From Adenophora triphylla var. japonica (Eukaryota; Streptophyta; Magnoliopsida; Asterales; Campanulaceae): a stretch of 64,000 nucleotides of DNA. Every line of letters starts with the position of its first letter. Positions within the stretch are counted from its first letter, which is position 1. The stretch spans positions 186,001-250,000 of the forward strand of contig JAFEMH010000531.1 of NCBI GenBank assembly GCA_022495995.1, read 5' to 3'. A program made the translations under genes and the position numbers. The notes under the pieces were generated by a model. It was not told the DNA's origin, made no database searches, and worked only from the letters and a program-made list of their open reading frames with translations. Below, piece by piece: positions 30,448 to 41,750 of the stretch.

Positions 30448-31098
30448 GTGGAGGTCAAATATTTTCTCAAGGATGCCTTAAGATTAATTGTGAATCTAAT
30501 TCAACTCATTGGTTTGACTCCGCCATATGTTCTTACAGAATTCCACATCATGTCTCTGGAGAAAAGCATTGAAGCCCTCAAAGAAGTCTCAAACATGAGG
30601 TTGGGAGTGATCAACCTCCTCAAAGACATGCATGAAATTGAGCAGCATCATTTGTCCTACATTCAAGAATACTTGAGAAGAGTTCCTCCTCCTGTTCAAT
30701 TCCGGGGTCCCTATCATCCACATGCTTATGGTTCCCCTTATGGTCCTACACATCAGAATTTCTCATTCAGGATACCTGCTGTGGCCACCAACCAACTAAA
30801 GGCATCAATACCCGAGAAGAAGATCAACAAGGAACATTTTGATGATTTAGGAATGCCTGTGGGTGAGTTCTTCGACATTTTGATGGGAAAGAACTTGATC
30901 AAGCCGCTCGAGAACTACAAGCCTATTAACCCAAGGGAAGACTTAGATACATCCAAGTTTTGCAGATACCACAAGTACGCTGGGCATACCACTGACAAAT
31001 GTGTGCAACTGAAATGCTCAATTCAAAGATTGATCAACCAAGGGAAGACCCAAGGCCTCATTAATGAAGAAACCCTCGTACTTCAAGGAAGGATTTAG
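30448..31098 (+). pseudogene. E4 gag remnant with knuckle-like motif
   Basis: This is an open frame of 216 codons. The C-terminal third has FCRYHKYAGHTTDKC, a C-x2-H-x4-H-x4-C pattern, then IQRLINQGK. This is the knuckle-like end of Tat/Ogre gag proteins (E5 has FHNYHGHNTNDC then ISRLVEEGK). The N-terminal part (SLEKSIEALKEV...) is helix-like but not recognisable. There is no capsid core upstream. It may be a relic, or kept for packaging. Confidence 0.6.
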
Positions 31099-32085
31099 AT
31101 TCATTCAGTCTTGTAGGTTCTAGTGTGTCTTTCTTACTTCCACTTTGGGCATTGATATGTAATGTCCACTTTAGATTAGTTGCTTCAATAATAAAAGAGT
31201 CTTTCTTTCTTTTCTCTCTAGACTTGAGACATAATCTCGCATTACCTTCAAGAAGAATTGTTTTATTTATAATTATCACTTGATTGCTAATTTCACTGAT
31301 TAACCCACCGGCTAATAAAGTAAACAATGAATGAATGCTTTGATTGGAGTAAACAACTCACCGTCCCTTCCTTATATACACCATCTCTATACATCCCTCT
31401 CTCATACACTCTACCCATACTCCACCATATACTTTCCATACACTATCGCCAGACCCTCTCCTTGTACACTCCCCCTATGCTCCCTCGAGCCTACACTTCC
31501 CCAAATACACTCTCCCCCACTTGACCTCCTTTCCATATGGTCAAGACAAGCACAAAGACCGTTGTTGCTCATCATCAGAAAATAGCTGCTCACGCCACTG
31601 CAATTTAAAGAAGATGCAAGGAGTTGTTCCTATCCTTCACAAGTGCTGCATGAATATCAACTTGGGGCTCACCAACCCCCCAATCTCGCGTCTCCTCTGA
31701 TTTTCCATTCGATCGATAAGCTTTCATTGAATATGCTCACATATCTTTCTTATGGTCCGAATACATTCTGCCTTACTTAATAAGTCGGTTAAATGAGTTT
31801 GCATTTATTTTAAATACTCTTTTGAGAATGCCATCCAGTAGCGATTGAAGCTTAAACCTCTCACCATAGGAAGCCATAACCTTATCCTCACTAAATAATA
31901 CCCTTTCATTTCAAGATCGACAAGTTTTGAGACCCTAAGGAAGAAGCCCATACTAGGGGCTCCCTCGACTCACAAAGGAAGTAATCACCTCCAAACCCAA
32001 GAGGGAAAAGGTAAAACCATCCTAAGGCATACACTAGGGGCTATCGCGAGCAAACAAATCCAAAGGCTTTTCTCGATAAGAGGGT

Positions 32086-32127
<42 letters not shown>

Positions 32128-33952
32128 CATCACCCCGAAGTGAACCTCCCAAAGGTTGTGAAAACGAGATATCGAGTGAAGGTCCTATCGTGATCAAGTT
32201 ACCTGCTGAAATCACAACAAACTCGCGAGAAGAAGCAACAAAAATTCCCTCTTGGACAAATCCCGTAAACCAATTCCAAAGTCCATCCTCTCACTTTTAG
32301 AGGATTCCATCACCACCCTTGACCTTATCAAAATCAAAGTTAACCTCACTCTTAGAGGTTCTGAAGAAGCAGCAACAAGAAAATCCCTTCACCTTAGAAA
32401 TTCCAAACACATCCCTCAAGCCAACCTCTCAGCAAATGGCCCAGCCGACCTCTCACTTTAAGAGGTCATCATCCAATGGTCGATCGCAACCCAAAGACCA
32501 GCTACAACCGCTACCGGATGGCATTCTCAAAAGATTATTTAAAAGAAATGCGTATTCAGATTTTTGAGTCATTTGTTATCCTACGTGAGCATATTACATA
32601 TTCTCTCAAAAGTTTGGGAACTCGTCCTATTCTTGAAATTCGTTCATTCGACTCCTCACACTGTCTGCAAAAGTCTCACTGGGGCTTTGCATCCGTGCCT
32701 CTCAGCGGCACTCCGGTAAAAGCAAGGAGACACGCGCCAGGGACTACTCCCCTCGGCTTGCGAGAACAAAGGAACAAAGAATCTTCACTTGAAGGAATGA
32801 AAAAATCTTTGGGTTATAATCAGTCAATTCCCACCTTTTCTTCCACCCCAACCCTTTTTCTATTTTTCATTCTTTCCCATGAAGGAGATCAATGCAACGG
32901 CAGCCCGCACCACAATTACCACCGAACAGAGCAGCAAGCAACAACGGAACATCCTTCTCCTTCTAAAGACAAGCCAGATTTCACCTTCAAATCAAAACAT
33001 TCATTTGTTTACCTATATAATTGGAATTTTATAAACCAATCAGTGAGGTCCATTCACGAGCAATCAAGATATAATCCTGAATAAAATAATTCTTCAAATG
33101 TCTCGACAAGTCTTCTTTTTCTACATCATAGGAAAATAGAGCCAAACACCGTCTTTCTGTCTACAGGGGCTTCCATACACTTTTCCACACCTTGTGATGC
33201 TTATACTCTCCCAAAAGAGTCAAACCCAAAAGCGAAAGTGTCATACACGAACTCGGGATCCATTCCCACCTTCGAAAAAATGCGCCCCTGCACATATACA
33301 TTTCCAAGTCTTGTCCAGCGACTGATTGACCATTGTTCGAAACGAGGGGTCGCCCCCGTGGCCGCAAGATGACTCTGTCTGCAAATAGGGATGCATTGAA
33401 TCTCTCCAAGCTGGGGCTTTTGTTAAGCTGTTCTCTCAGGCTCTCTTCAGGTTTGCTCCGCATCATCAACTGGGGCTTCGCCATTCCCTTCAGGTTTGCT
33501 TTGCATCATCAACTGGGGCTTCGCCATTCATCATCAACTGGGACTTCGCCAAGGTCACTTCATCAAACATGGGGGGCTCCCCTCAACAAAAATGGGTCGA
33601 CAAAGGGCTCTAACAAAAATCGGAGCTCCAATGAAGTCATATCTAGCATGAAGGGCATCCCTTGTCATCAAGATCAGCATGTGGCAAACTCTTTGAGTTA
33701 GTTAGAAACATGATTAATCATAAGACCTCTTTATCAAAATAACATGCTTTCAAAATGCTATCCTCTTTGGCACCTTGGTCTCCACAAATTTTCAAACTCT
33801 TCAAGTCTATCAAAGACACCTCTCTCTCAAGATGACTCGGCCCTTATCTCTGGACACCAAACTTACCTAATCCCACCTTCTATCATCGACACTTACTCGG
33901 CCTCGCCTAGTTTTTCTGCTCAAACTGCCTTGTTTAGACTTACCACAAATGT
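31099..33952 (+). other. E4 internal DNA without recognisable gene
   Basis: It is C/A-rich on the plus strand with only short open frames. It contains a poly(A) run of about 34 bases at 32089-32123, repeated CTCTCACTTTTAGAGG-like words (32285-32465) and a small tandem CATCAACTGGGGCTTCGCCA (about 33465-33550). I see no protein family. Confidence 0.6.
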
Positions 33953-34372
33953 AAAACCCTAGCCTCAAACCTAGGTGACAAATACCTCTCTAAACCCTAG
34001 CCTCAAGCCTAGGTGACAAATACCCTTCTGAACCCTAGCCTCAAGCCTAGGTGACAAATATCCTTCTAAACCCTAGCCTCAAGCCTAGGTGACAAATATC
34101 TTTCTAAACCCTAGCCTCAAGCCTAGGTGACAAATACCCTTCTAAACCCTAGCCTCAAGCCTAGGTGACAAATACCTCTCTAAACCCTAGCCTCAAACCT
34201 AGGTGACAAATACCTCTCTAAACCCTAGCCTTAAGTCTAGGTGACAAATACCCTTCTAAACCCTAGCCTCAAGCCTAGGTGACAAATACCCTTCTAAACC
34301 CTAGCCTCAAGCCTAGGTGACAAATACCTCTCTAAACCCTAGCCTTAAGCCTAGGAGACAAGACTCCTCTCT
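33953..34372. repeat. E4 array 2, unit 38 bp, about 11 copies
   Basis: The unit is AAACCCTAGCCTCAAGCCTA plus GGTGACAAATACCCTTCT. CCTAG...CTAGG makes each unit a short hairpin. Confidence 0.9.
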
Positions 34373-34514
34373 AAGCCTTAGCAATGATTATCCCAATCTT
34401 TTAATCGCTTGGTTCTTCGGCTCAGGAAGCCATAATAATCCCAATCAATTCACACAACTATTCTTCATCAGTAAACAGTAGCCTAAGTCCTTTGGCAGCT
34501 ACAGTTTCCCGCAT

Positions 34515-34857
34515 TTTAGAGGTCTATCCTCCATTTCAAAGGGTCCGTCCCGCATCTTCAAAGGGTCCGTCCCGCACCTTCAAAGGGTCCGTCCCGCATT
34601 TCAGAAGGTCCGTCCCGTACTTTCAAAGGGTCCGTCCCGCATCTTCAAAGGGTCCGTCCCGCACCTTCAAAGGGTCCGTCCCGCATTTCAGAGGTCTATC
34701 CTCCATTTCAAGGGTCCGTCCCGCATCTTCAAAGGGTCCGTCCCGCATTTCAGAGGTCTATCCTCCATTTCAAGGGTCCGTCCCGCATCTTCAAAGGGTC
34801 CGTCCCGTACTTTCAAAGGGTCCGTCCCGCATCTTCAAAGGGTCCGTCCCGCAGAAG
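34515..34857. repeat. E4 array 3, unit about 22 bp, GGGTCCGTCCCGC repeats
   Basis: The unit is GGGTCCGTCCCGCATCTTCA plus AA with variants (CACCTTCAAA, ATTTCAGAGG). The word AAAGGGTCCGTCCCG resembles the family A promoter site AAAGAGGTCCGTACGG. Confidence 0.85.
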
Positions 34858-34867
34858 TCAAACTCTC

Positions 34868-35100
34868 ACAAAATCTTTGGGTGACTCCCCGTACAGTCAA
34901 ATCTTTGGGTGACTCCCCGGACAGTCAAATCTTTGGGTGACTCCCCGTACAGTCAAATCTTTGGGTGACTCCCCGTACAGTCAAATTTTTTGGGGTGACT
35001 CCCGCAGAAGTCAAAATTATCAAATCTTTGGGTGACTCCCCGTACAGTCACGTACAGTCAAATCTTAGGGGTGACTCCCACAAAAGTCAAATATTTGGCT
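34868..35100. repeat. E4 array 4, unit about 28 bp, about 8 copies
   Basis: The unit is TCTTTGGGTGACTCCCCGTA plus CAGTCAAA. It may form GGGTGACTCCCC hairpins. Confidence 0.85.
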
Positions 35101-35164
35101 TTTGATTCCCACACAGTTTTTTCCCACATTGCCCCATACACTTTCTCTCAGTACGCGAATCAAG

Positions 35165-35650
35165 ACTAAACTTGGTTTATTTGCACAACACACGGAGAAA
35201 TCAAGACTACACTTGATTTGTTCCATCACACACAATTTTCAAGGGGAAAAGTCAAGACTATACTTGAATTTCCTTTCCACACATTATCTCACAACATATC
35301 TTCACACGGAGAAATCAAGACTACACTTGATTTGTTCCATCACACACAATTTTCAAGGGGAAAATCAAGACTATACTTGAATTTCCTTTCCACACATTAT
35401 CTCACAACATATCTTCACACGGAGAAATCAAGACTACACTTGATTTGTTCCATCACACACAATTTTCAAGGGGAAAATCAAGACTATACTTGAATTTCCT
35501 TTCCACACATTATCTCACAACATATCTTCACACGGAGGAATCAAGACTACACTTGATTTGTTCCATCACACACAATTTTCAAGGGAAAAATCAAGACTAT
35601 ACTTGAATTTCCTTTCCACACACACAACATATTTTCCCACGGAGAAGGCA
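35165..35650. repeat. E4 array 5, unit about 113 bp, about 4 copies
   Basis: Each unit has AATCAAGACTACACTTGATT, a 7-bp stem with 6-nt loop, and a second AATCAAGACTATACTTGAATT. The word is related to the LTR segment near 27475. Confidence 0.85.
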
Positions 35651-36007
35651 AGACTATACTTTATTCTCCTTTCCGTACATCTCTCAATATTATTCGAATC
35701 GCCCTTAGATTCGATCCTCAAAGCCTTGCCAGAAATCGCATCTTTGGCTTGAGACGCTGCACGTCCGCCACTCTCGGGTACTAAACGCCCACGTTTTCGA
35801 ACTACGACTTGGCTTGATTCCTCTTGGGATACGTAGGTAGCCCGACGTGGGTTCAGCCACTTGACCTACCTGGTCATCCTTTTGCGACTCAGCTCAAGTC
35901 CAAAAACCTCACATCCGCAAGCTCACCATTTCACCTCCTGAAATCCCTTTTTTCAGGACGGATCCTATTTTTTATCGTCGACCCTACTTGTCTTACAAGA
36001 AGCGTCA

Positions 36008-36019
36008 CCGAGGGGCTAC
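36008..36019 (+). other. Polypurine tract of E4
   Basis: CGAGGGGCTAC directly precedes the 3' LTR. It matches GAGGGGCTTC of families A and C. Confidence 0.7.
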
Positions 36020-37476
36020 TGTTAGTACCCGGTCCGAAAAAAGGGACTGAAGTGCAATTCGGGAAAATTTGGGACTAAATTGGAATTTGGAAGCTTTTTG
36101 GACCAAATTGGAATTTATTGAAAATTCAGGGACTAAACGGGAAATATGGAAATTTTGGACGAATTTGATATATAAAAATTCCTGGGATTAAATGAAAGAT
36201 AAAGTCCCAAAGAGCGAAGTGCAAAAGAAGTCATTAAAGTGGTCAAAATGGACTTGGAAATAACAGAGACGAAACGGATATTTATGGTACTAAATTGTGT
36301 CCAAGGTTTGCTGTAAGTGGCCGAGCTTGCTAGGCCAAGAACTTCAAGGTGGCCGGCCAGGAGAAAATGGTTAGGGCCATTCTAGGCCAATTTGGGCCAT
36401 CTGGGCCAAGCTTAGAATTAAATTGGCCGATCGGCCCTTCTCTCTACTTATGCCGATCGGTTCTTTGTGGAGATAAGCTTTACGCCGCCAGAACCTAATT
36501 CCTAGTGCCGATCGGACCTTATTTTTAGGGCCGATCGACCCTTTATTTTGTGCCGATCGAACCTTATTTTTAGGGCCGATCGACCCTTTATTTTGTGCCG
36601 ATCGAACCTTATTTTTAGGGCCGATCGACCCTTTATTTCGGTCCAGCCCAATTACCGAAACACTATAAATAGGGGTGCCCGGCTCCCATTCTCAACACAC
36701 AATTTACTCGGGAGAAGCGAGATTACACTTGCTTTACCCACAGTTTTTCTTACTCTCTTCGAATCGCCCTAGATTCGACCTCAAAGTCTTGCTACAATTG
36801 GTAAGACTCTTTTTAATATTTTTGTTCTTTATTATTATTGTCTTTATTATTATTATTGTTTGCATGCTTAGTATATTTTAATTACTTTATTTCTTGCTTA
36901 TGTCATATATGCTAGATTTAGGGTTGTTTTAATATATTTAAATATGTAATAGCCGAGGATGATCTAAGGTTTCGCCCTAAGAAACCCAATGGATCTAGGA
37001 ACTATTTCTTTCCTTCCACCTTAGTTATAATTGTCCCATGATCAACAATCCCCCAAGGATGAACGTTGATTAGTGCACCTTCCGAGGGCCTAACTCAAAG
37101 GTTCTAGGGTGTGATCATCAATTAATTCTTTCTCTCCCCTCCTCCTTATGCATGATCCCGCTTCTTCTATCTATTCCCGTAAACACCGCACACAACCAAC
37201 ACCCCATATGCTACAAAGACCGATCCGTCGGGCAATAGGAGTGATAGCGTTTCTTCTTCTGTTGTAACTTGACCCCCGAACCCAATTACATGTTTAGCCT
37301 TTTTTCAAAGCTTTGGGCTATATCAAAGTGGCGTGGCGACTCTCAAAATTAAACTAATATTTTAATATGGTTTAAATCGAGTGTCACTAAATGAATATCC
37401 TATTTCGATCCGACTTTATATAATTAATTTATTTCAAACTTCCGAATGCGCGTTGCATCGGGACGGGGTATTCACA
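36020..37476 (+). repeat. E4 3' LTR (1457 bp)
   Basis: It is nearly identical to the 5' LTR apart from a 17-bp insertion TAAGGTTTCGCCCTAAG near 36967. It ends TTCACA before the ACTGG duplication. Confidence 0.95.
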
Positions 37477-37481
37477 ACTGG

Positions 37482-38482
37482 GATATGGGTTCCCGGGTAC
37501 TCTCGACCACTCTCTGTTAGCTGGAGGGGGGATGGGCAAGGTTTAGACACAGGAATGGCCTAACGGGATAAAAGGGGGAAAGCTCACGTGGCATGCGGTT
37601 TCCGTTTCTTTTATTTTTGATTTTTTTTTTGTTGTTTTAATTTACTTAAAACATGTTTTCTCAGAATCCTAGGTAGGTTGGAAAAGATTGCTCTTCTTTT
37701 TCGCAACTATGCTAGATCACAGGTCGGTGGAGACCATACGTGCGGCTATAAGTCCCTCGTTTTGCACCCGTATTTCGACATCCCGGGGTGGATAGCCCCC
37801 GGGCGAGGGTCCTATAGTGCAAGCGGTTTCCACCGGCCTAAAAGAAAAATCGAACCTAAGGACCGAGCTGTCATGTTCATTTTGATGCGTTAGCCATGTG
37901 AATAGTGAACCGAGCCGGCCACTAAGTCAAGATCGGAGTCAAGAGTTCGGCATGACCTCTCTTTACCTTGCTTGCGCAAGGGATACCGACGTTAGGCGTT
38001 AGTCCGGTCATATTGTCATGGCGACGTATCAAAGGCGTGATGACATGGTGTCATGTGAGCATGGATGTATATCCGGATGGAACATCGTCTGGGTGTAGCT
38101 TCGGAAATCAAGATCAGGTCAAGATTTTAGCATGACCTTTCATCGCTTTGCTTGCGCAAGGGATCTTGAGTTCCGTGCCTTGACTCAGAAAAATGGCCGG
38201 CATGGTATATGTATCCAGGCTGTATGACACGGACTGGGTAAAAACCAACCGAGTCTGGACAGAGTGTGACTCAAGACTCAAACGTGCAGGGTTGACGCTT
38301 GGCTAGGATGGGATGTTTGGAATGATCCTGTGCGCGTCCAAGAGGCCTAGGAAGACCAAACGGACTGCAACTGAGACCACTCCAGGTTGAGGGTTGTAGT
38401 GTGCAGTGTATCCGAGGCAGCAGTGCGCGTAGCGTGCGGTGTAACCGAGGCAGCAGTGTGAGTAGAGTGCGGTGTAACCGAG
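37482..38482 (-). other. E3 leader segment between E4 and E5
   Basis: Non-coding. It holds a block (37670-37860) homologous to the E5 leader (53265-53445), and two hairpins CCTTGCTTGCGCAAGGG (37966) and CTTTGCTTGCGCAAGGG (38147). Each hairpin follows a GTCAAGA...GCATGACCT word. GCAGTG.GCGTAG..TGCGGTGTAACCGAG is repeated at 38400-38482. Confidence 0.65.
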
Positions 38483-40100
38483 TGTGAATGTGTGCCCCAA
38501 ATTTTTGTTTGTTGGAATTCACGCGAGTTTGAAGACATCCGTGTTATTTGAAAAACGGAGTCGCCACGCCATTTTGATTACCTCAAAACTTTGAAAAAAA
38601 GGTTTTATGGGTTCGGAGGTTAAGTTACCCCTTGGGAAGAACGTTTGGCGTTCACCCAAAGTGCCTTGCCGGAGCAAGTCTCCCAAGATTTCATTAATCG
38701 TGATTGTTTGCGTGCTTTCTTTGTGTGCATGTGTTTGAGAGTAAGGGGGGGAATGTCCCAAGTTATCTTCCGGACGTACAAACCATTTGTTGGTTGTCGC
38801 TCGGGATTCCTTGGAATTTTATGTATTTGGGATTATGATCCCGTCCTCATCTTATGACTTGTGATCATCGCATTTTAACCTCGGGACCCTCGGGACTTGC
38901 GTGATCGAGAGAATGACTCTCTTTTGGTCAAAGATGAGGTTCTTTAGGAAGGAATGTCCTTAGCCCATCAATCCTACGCTTTAAGACGGTCGAGCTCGTA
39001 TTGAGGCTTCATACTCATTCTTAAGCGATAATCGGAGATATAGGGTTCAAGGTTATCCTTTTCCTAAAGAAATCATGAACCTTTAATGGAAGGAACGATG
39101 CAAAGATGAGAACTTTTACACCGGTCCGTTCCAAGGTTGGGGGAAAGGGGAAATGCATGATGAAAAATGACTCTTTAATGAAAAGATGACATTTTCGTTT
39201 TAGCAAATGATGCTTTTTTTTGATTGAAAGAAATGATCTTTATGCAAGTGATGCGTAAAGATAGGATTTTCATGCAAATGATGCATTGAAAAGGGGTTTT
39301 GATTGCAAAGGATGCATTTTTATTGGAAAAGACTTGATCTTTATATGCAAATGATGCATAAAGATAACATTTTTATTGGAAAATAGGGGTTTTAGGTGCA
39401 AAGGATGCACCTTTATGAAAAAGACTACATTTTTATGACAAATGAGGTCTTAATGCATGCAAAAGGGGAAGGGGGTGATAAAGAAATGATCTTTATGAAT
39501 AAATGCCAAGTCCCAAGCAAGATATATGAATGCAATGAGCAAGTATATCAATTAAAATGCAAGGTTAGGGCGTGCGAGGTTACCAATCGTTTCCTTCGCT
39601 TCTTCGGACGGAGCTAGGAGGAGAGGTTCGTCTTGGGTCTTCAAGGAGGAGGGAGATGGCTTCTTGAGCTTCTTCTTCGCCTTCTTGAGCCTTCAAGGGT
39701 GTTCTTCACGTCTTGATTATATTGCTATGGAGTGAGTGTGTTTTTGTTGTTGTTAATTGTTGTGTTGAAATGGGTAGAGGAGGGCTCTATTTATAGGCAG
39801 TCTGGATAAGGCTAATGAAGCCGTGCGGCATGAGGCAGCGAGCTAATGCAGCCGTGCGGGCTTATCCATTGTGACTCAGCATTCTAGAACCATGCAAGGT
39901 GGCATTATTCTAGAACCTTCTCCCTAATTAAGAAAAACGTGTTTTCTTAATTAGGAAGGCTCCCTACAGCCCTAATTTTAATTTGGGACTGCTCCAGGAC
40001 ATTTCCGGAACACTAGGAAGGTCCGGGGAATTACCGGAAAACTTACCGAAATTGCCGGGAAATTTAACCGGAAGGCATGAGCCAGATTTGGGTACTTACA
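38483..40100 (-). repeat. E5 3' LTR (1618 bp)
   Basis: It runs from TGTGAATGTG to GGGTACTTACA (plus strand), followed by the polypurine tract complement GAAGCCCCTCGG. Confidence 0.93.
39787..39860 (-). promoter_or_regulatory. E5 3' LTR TATA box and paired sites
   Basis: The minus-strand TATA box is at 39787-39796. AATGAAGCCGTGCGGC (39814) and AATGCAGCCGTGCGGG (39845) are 31 bp apart. Confidence 0.65.
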
Positions 40101-40645
40101 GAAGCCCCTCGGCAACGTCACTTGCAAGGCGAGTGGGGTTGTCGATAGAAAAGGATCCGATCTGGCGAATGCCGAGACGGATTGGGTGACCAAGGCGGTC
40201 GAGTGGCTGAACCTTTTGGAAGGCTACCTACGTATCCCGGAGGAATCAAGCCAGGCCGTAGTTCGGAATTAGGATCCGCTGGGGAAGGAAGAAGAGAAAC
40301 TGGTCTCTTGCCGGGGAAAAAGAAGAGAAAATGACCTAGGAGATCAAGCAATTGATCCTACTGGGGATATGCTAGGAGTGACCCAGGTGGTCGGATATCT
40401 GAACTTCTATGAGGGGGCGCTTTATCACTGAGGAGTGACAAAGAAACAGGGTGACCAAAGTGGTCGAATGGCTGAACCTTTTATAAAAGGCTACCTACGT
40501 ATCCCGGAGGAATCAAGCCTTGATCGTAGTTCAAGCATCACTAGATAGTTAGGAACGATGTCTAGGATCCTTGAGATTTTGACAATTCGGAGGCTGTCAC
40601 CTGAAGAAGCTAGAGCTTATGGCGCTATCTCTTTATGACGGAGAT
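40101..40645. other. E5 polypurine tract and proximal spacer, no gene
   Basis: The polypurine tract is at 40101-40112. Copies of the CCTACGTATCCC...CGTAGTTC motif start at 40227 and 40494. The segment is homologous to E2 12639-13239. Confidence 0.65.
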
Positions 40646-41360
40646 AGAGGTAACTTAAGTTGGGAAACTTGAGCGTACGTCACTATTCGCGGATAGAGGT
40701 AGCACAAGTTGAAATGACTTGGGCATACGTCACTATTCGCGGATAGAGGTAGCACAAGTTGAAATGACTTGGGCATACGTCACTATTCGCGGATAGAGGT
40801 AGCACAAGTTGAAATGACTTAGGCATACGTCACTACTCGCGGATAGAGGTAGCACAAGTTGGAATGACTTGGGCATACGTCACTACTCGCGGATAGAGGT
40901 AGCACAAGTTGAAATGACTTAGGCATACGTCACTACTCGCGGATAGAGGTAGCACAAGTTGAAATGACTTAGGCATACGTCACTACTCGCGGATAGAGGT
41001 AGCACAAGTTGAAATGACTTGGGCATACGTCACTATTCGCGGATAGAGGTAGCACAAGTTGGAATGACTTGGGCATACGTCACTACTCGCGGATAGAGGT
41101 AGCACAAGTTGAAATGACTTAGGCATACGTCACTACTCGCGGATAGAGGTAGCACAAGTTGAAATGACTTGGGCATACGTCACTATTCGCGGATAGAGGT
41201 AGCACAAGTTGAAATGACTTGGGCATACGTCACTACTCGCGGATAGAGGTAGCACAAGTTGGAATGACTTGGGCATACGTCACTACTCGCGGATAGAGGT
41301 AGCACAAGTTGGAATGACTTGGGCATACGTCACTATTCGCGGATAGAGGTAGCACAAGTT
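40646..41360. repeat. E5 spacer minisatellite, unit 50 bp, about 14 copies
   Basis: The unit is GGATAGAGGTAGCACAAGTT plus GAAATGACTTGGGCATACGTCACTATTCGC. It has point variants (AGGCATACG, GGAATGACTT, CACTACTCGC) shared by neighbouring units, as expected from recent local expansion. Confidence 0.9.
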
Positions 41361-41557
41361 TAGAGTTCTGACAATTCGGAGGTTGTCACCTAGTGTTATC
41401 CCGTTATAACGGAATTAACGGAGGCGACTGGGAATAGAGCTTGATTGCTAAAGAGATAAGGGATATTTTCTGAAAAGATGTTATCTTGGTTAAAGGATAA
41501 CGGGAATTGGATGCCCAAGTGGAAGGTCCAGGGGCAGGATTGTAATTTCTGCTCAGA

Positions 41558-41607
41558 GCGAATGAGGCCGCCCGGTATGAGATGGAGAAAAAGGAGCCGT
41601 ACGGCTA
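41558..41607 (+). promoter_or_regulatory. Paired sites upstream of the E5 PMD gene
   Basis: GCGAATGAGGCCGCCCGG (41558) and AAAAAGGAGCCGTACGGC (about 41588) are about 29 bp apart, followed by TATTTAAAATC (about 41628). The start codon is at 41751. Confidence 0.55.
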
Positions 41608-41750
41608 GAGACCTGTTTTTTTCAGATTATTTAAAATCAGATTTGAACGGGCCATTGGCATTACATTGCCGCCCACTTCAGCCGAGAGAGAGAGAAGAGA
41701 GAGAGAATTCGAGATTTCTTCAACCCTTTTTTTTGCTTCTATTGATTGGA

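Larger units (their letters stand above)
26776..37476 (+). mobile_element. E4: young non-autonomous Tat-type LTR element
   Basis: It is flanked by ACTGG at 26771-26775 and 37477-37481. LTRs are 26776-28215 and 36020-37476. By eye they differ at about eight bases plus one 17-bp insertion in the right LTR (near 36967), so insertion was recent. It has a primer site, a polypurine tract, a gag remnant and five tandem arrays in 7.8 kb of internal DNA, but no protease, RT, RNase H or integrase. It would need proteins from a related element. Its primer site is identical to that of E5. Confidence 0.92.

Noticed and set aside
33953..34372. Telomere-like AAACCCTA words repeated 11 times
   Set aside because: The heptamer occurs once per 38-bp unit, inside a CCTAG...CTAGG hairpin unit. 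It is not a (TTTAGGG)n tract; the array belongs to E4.
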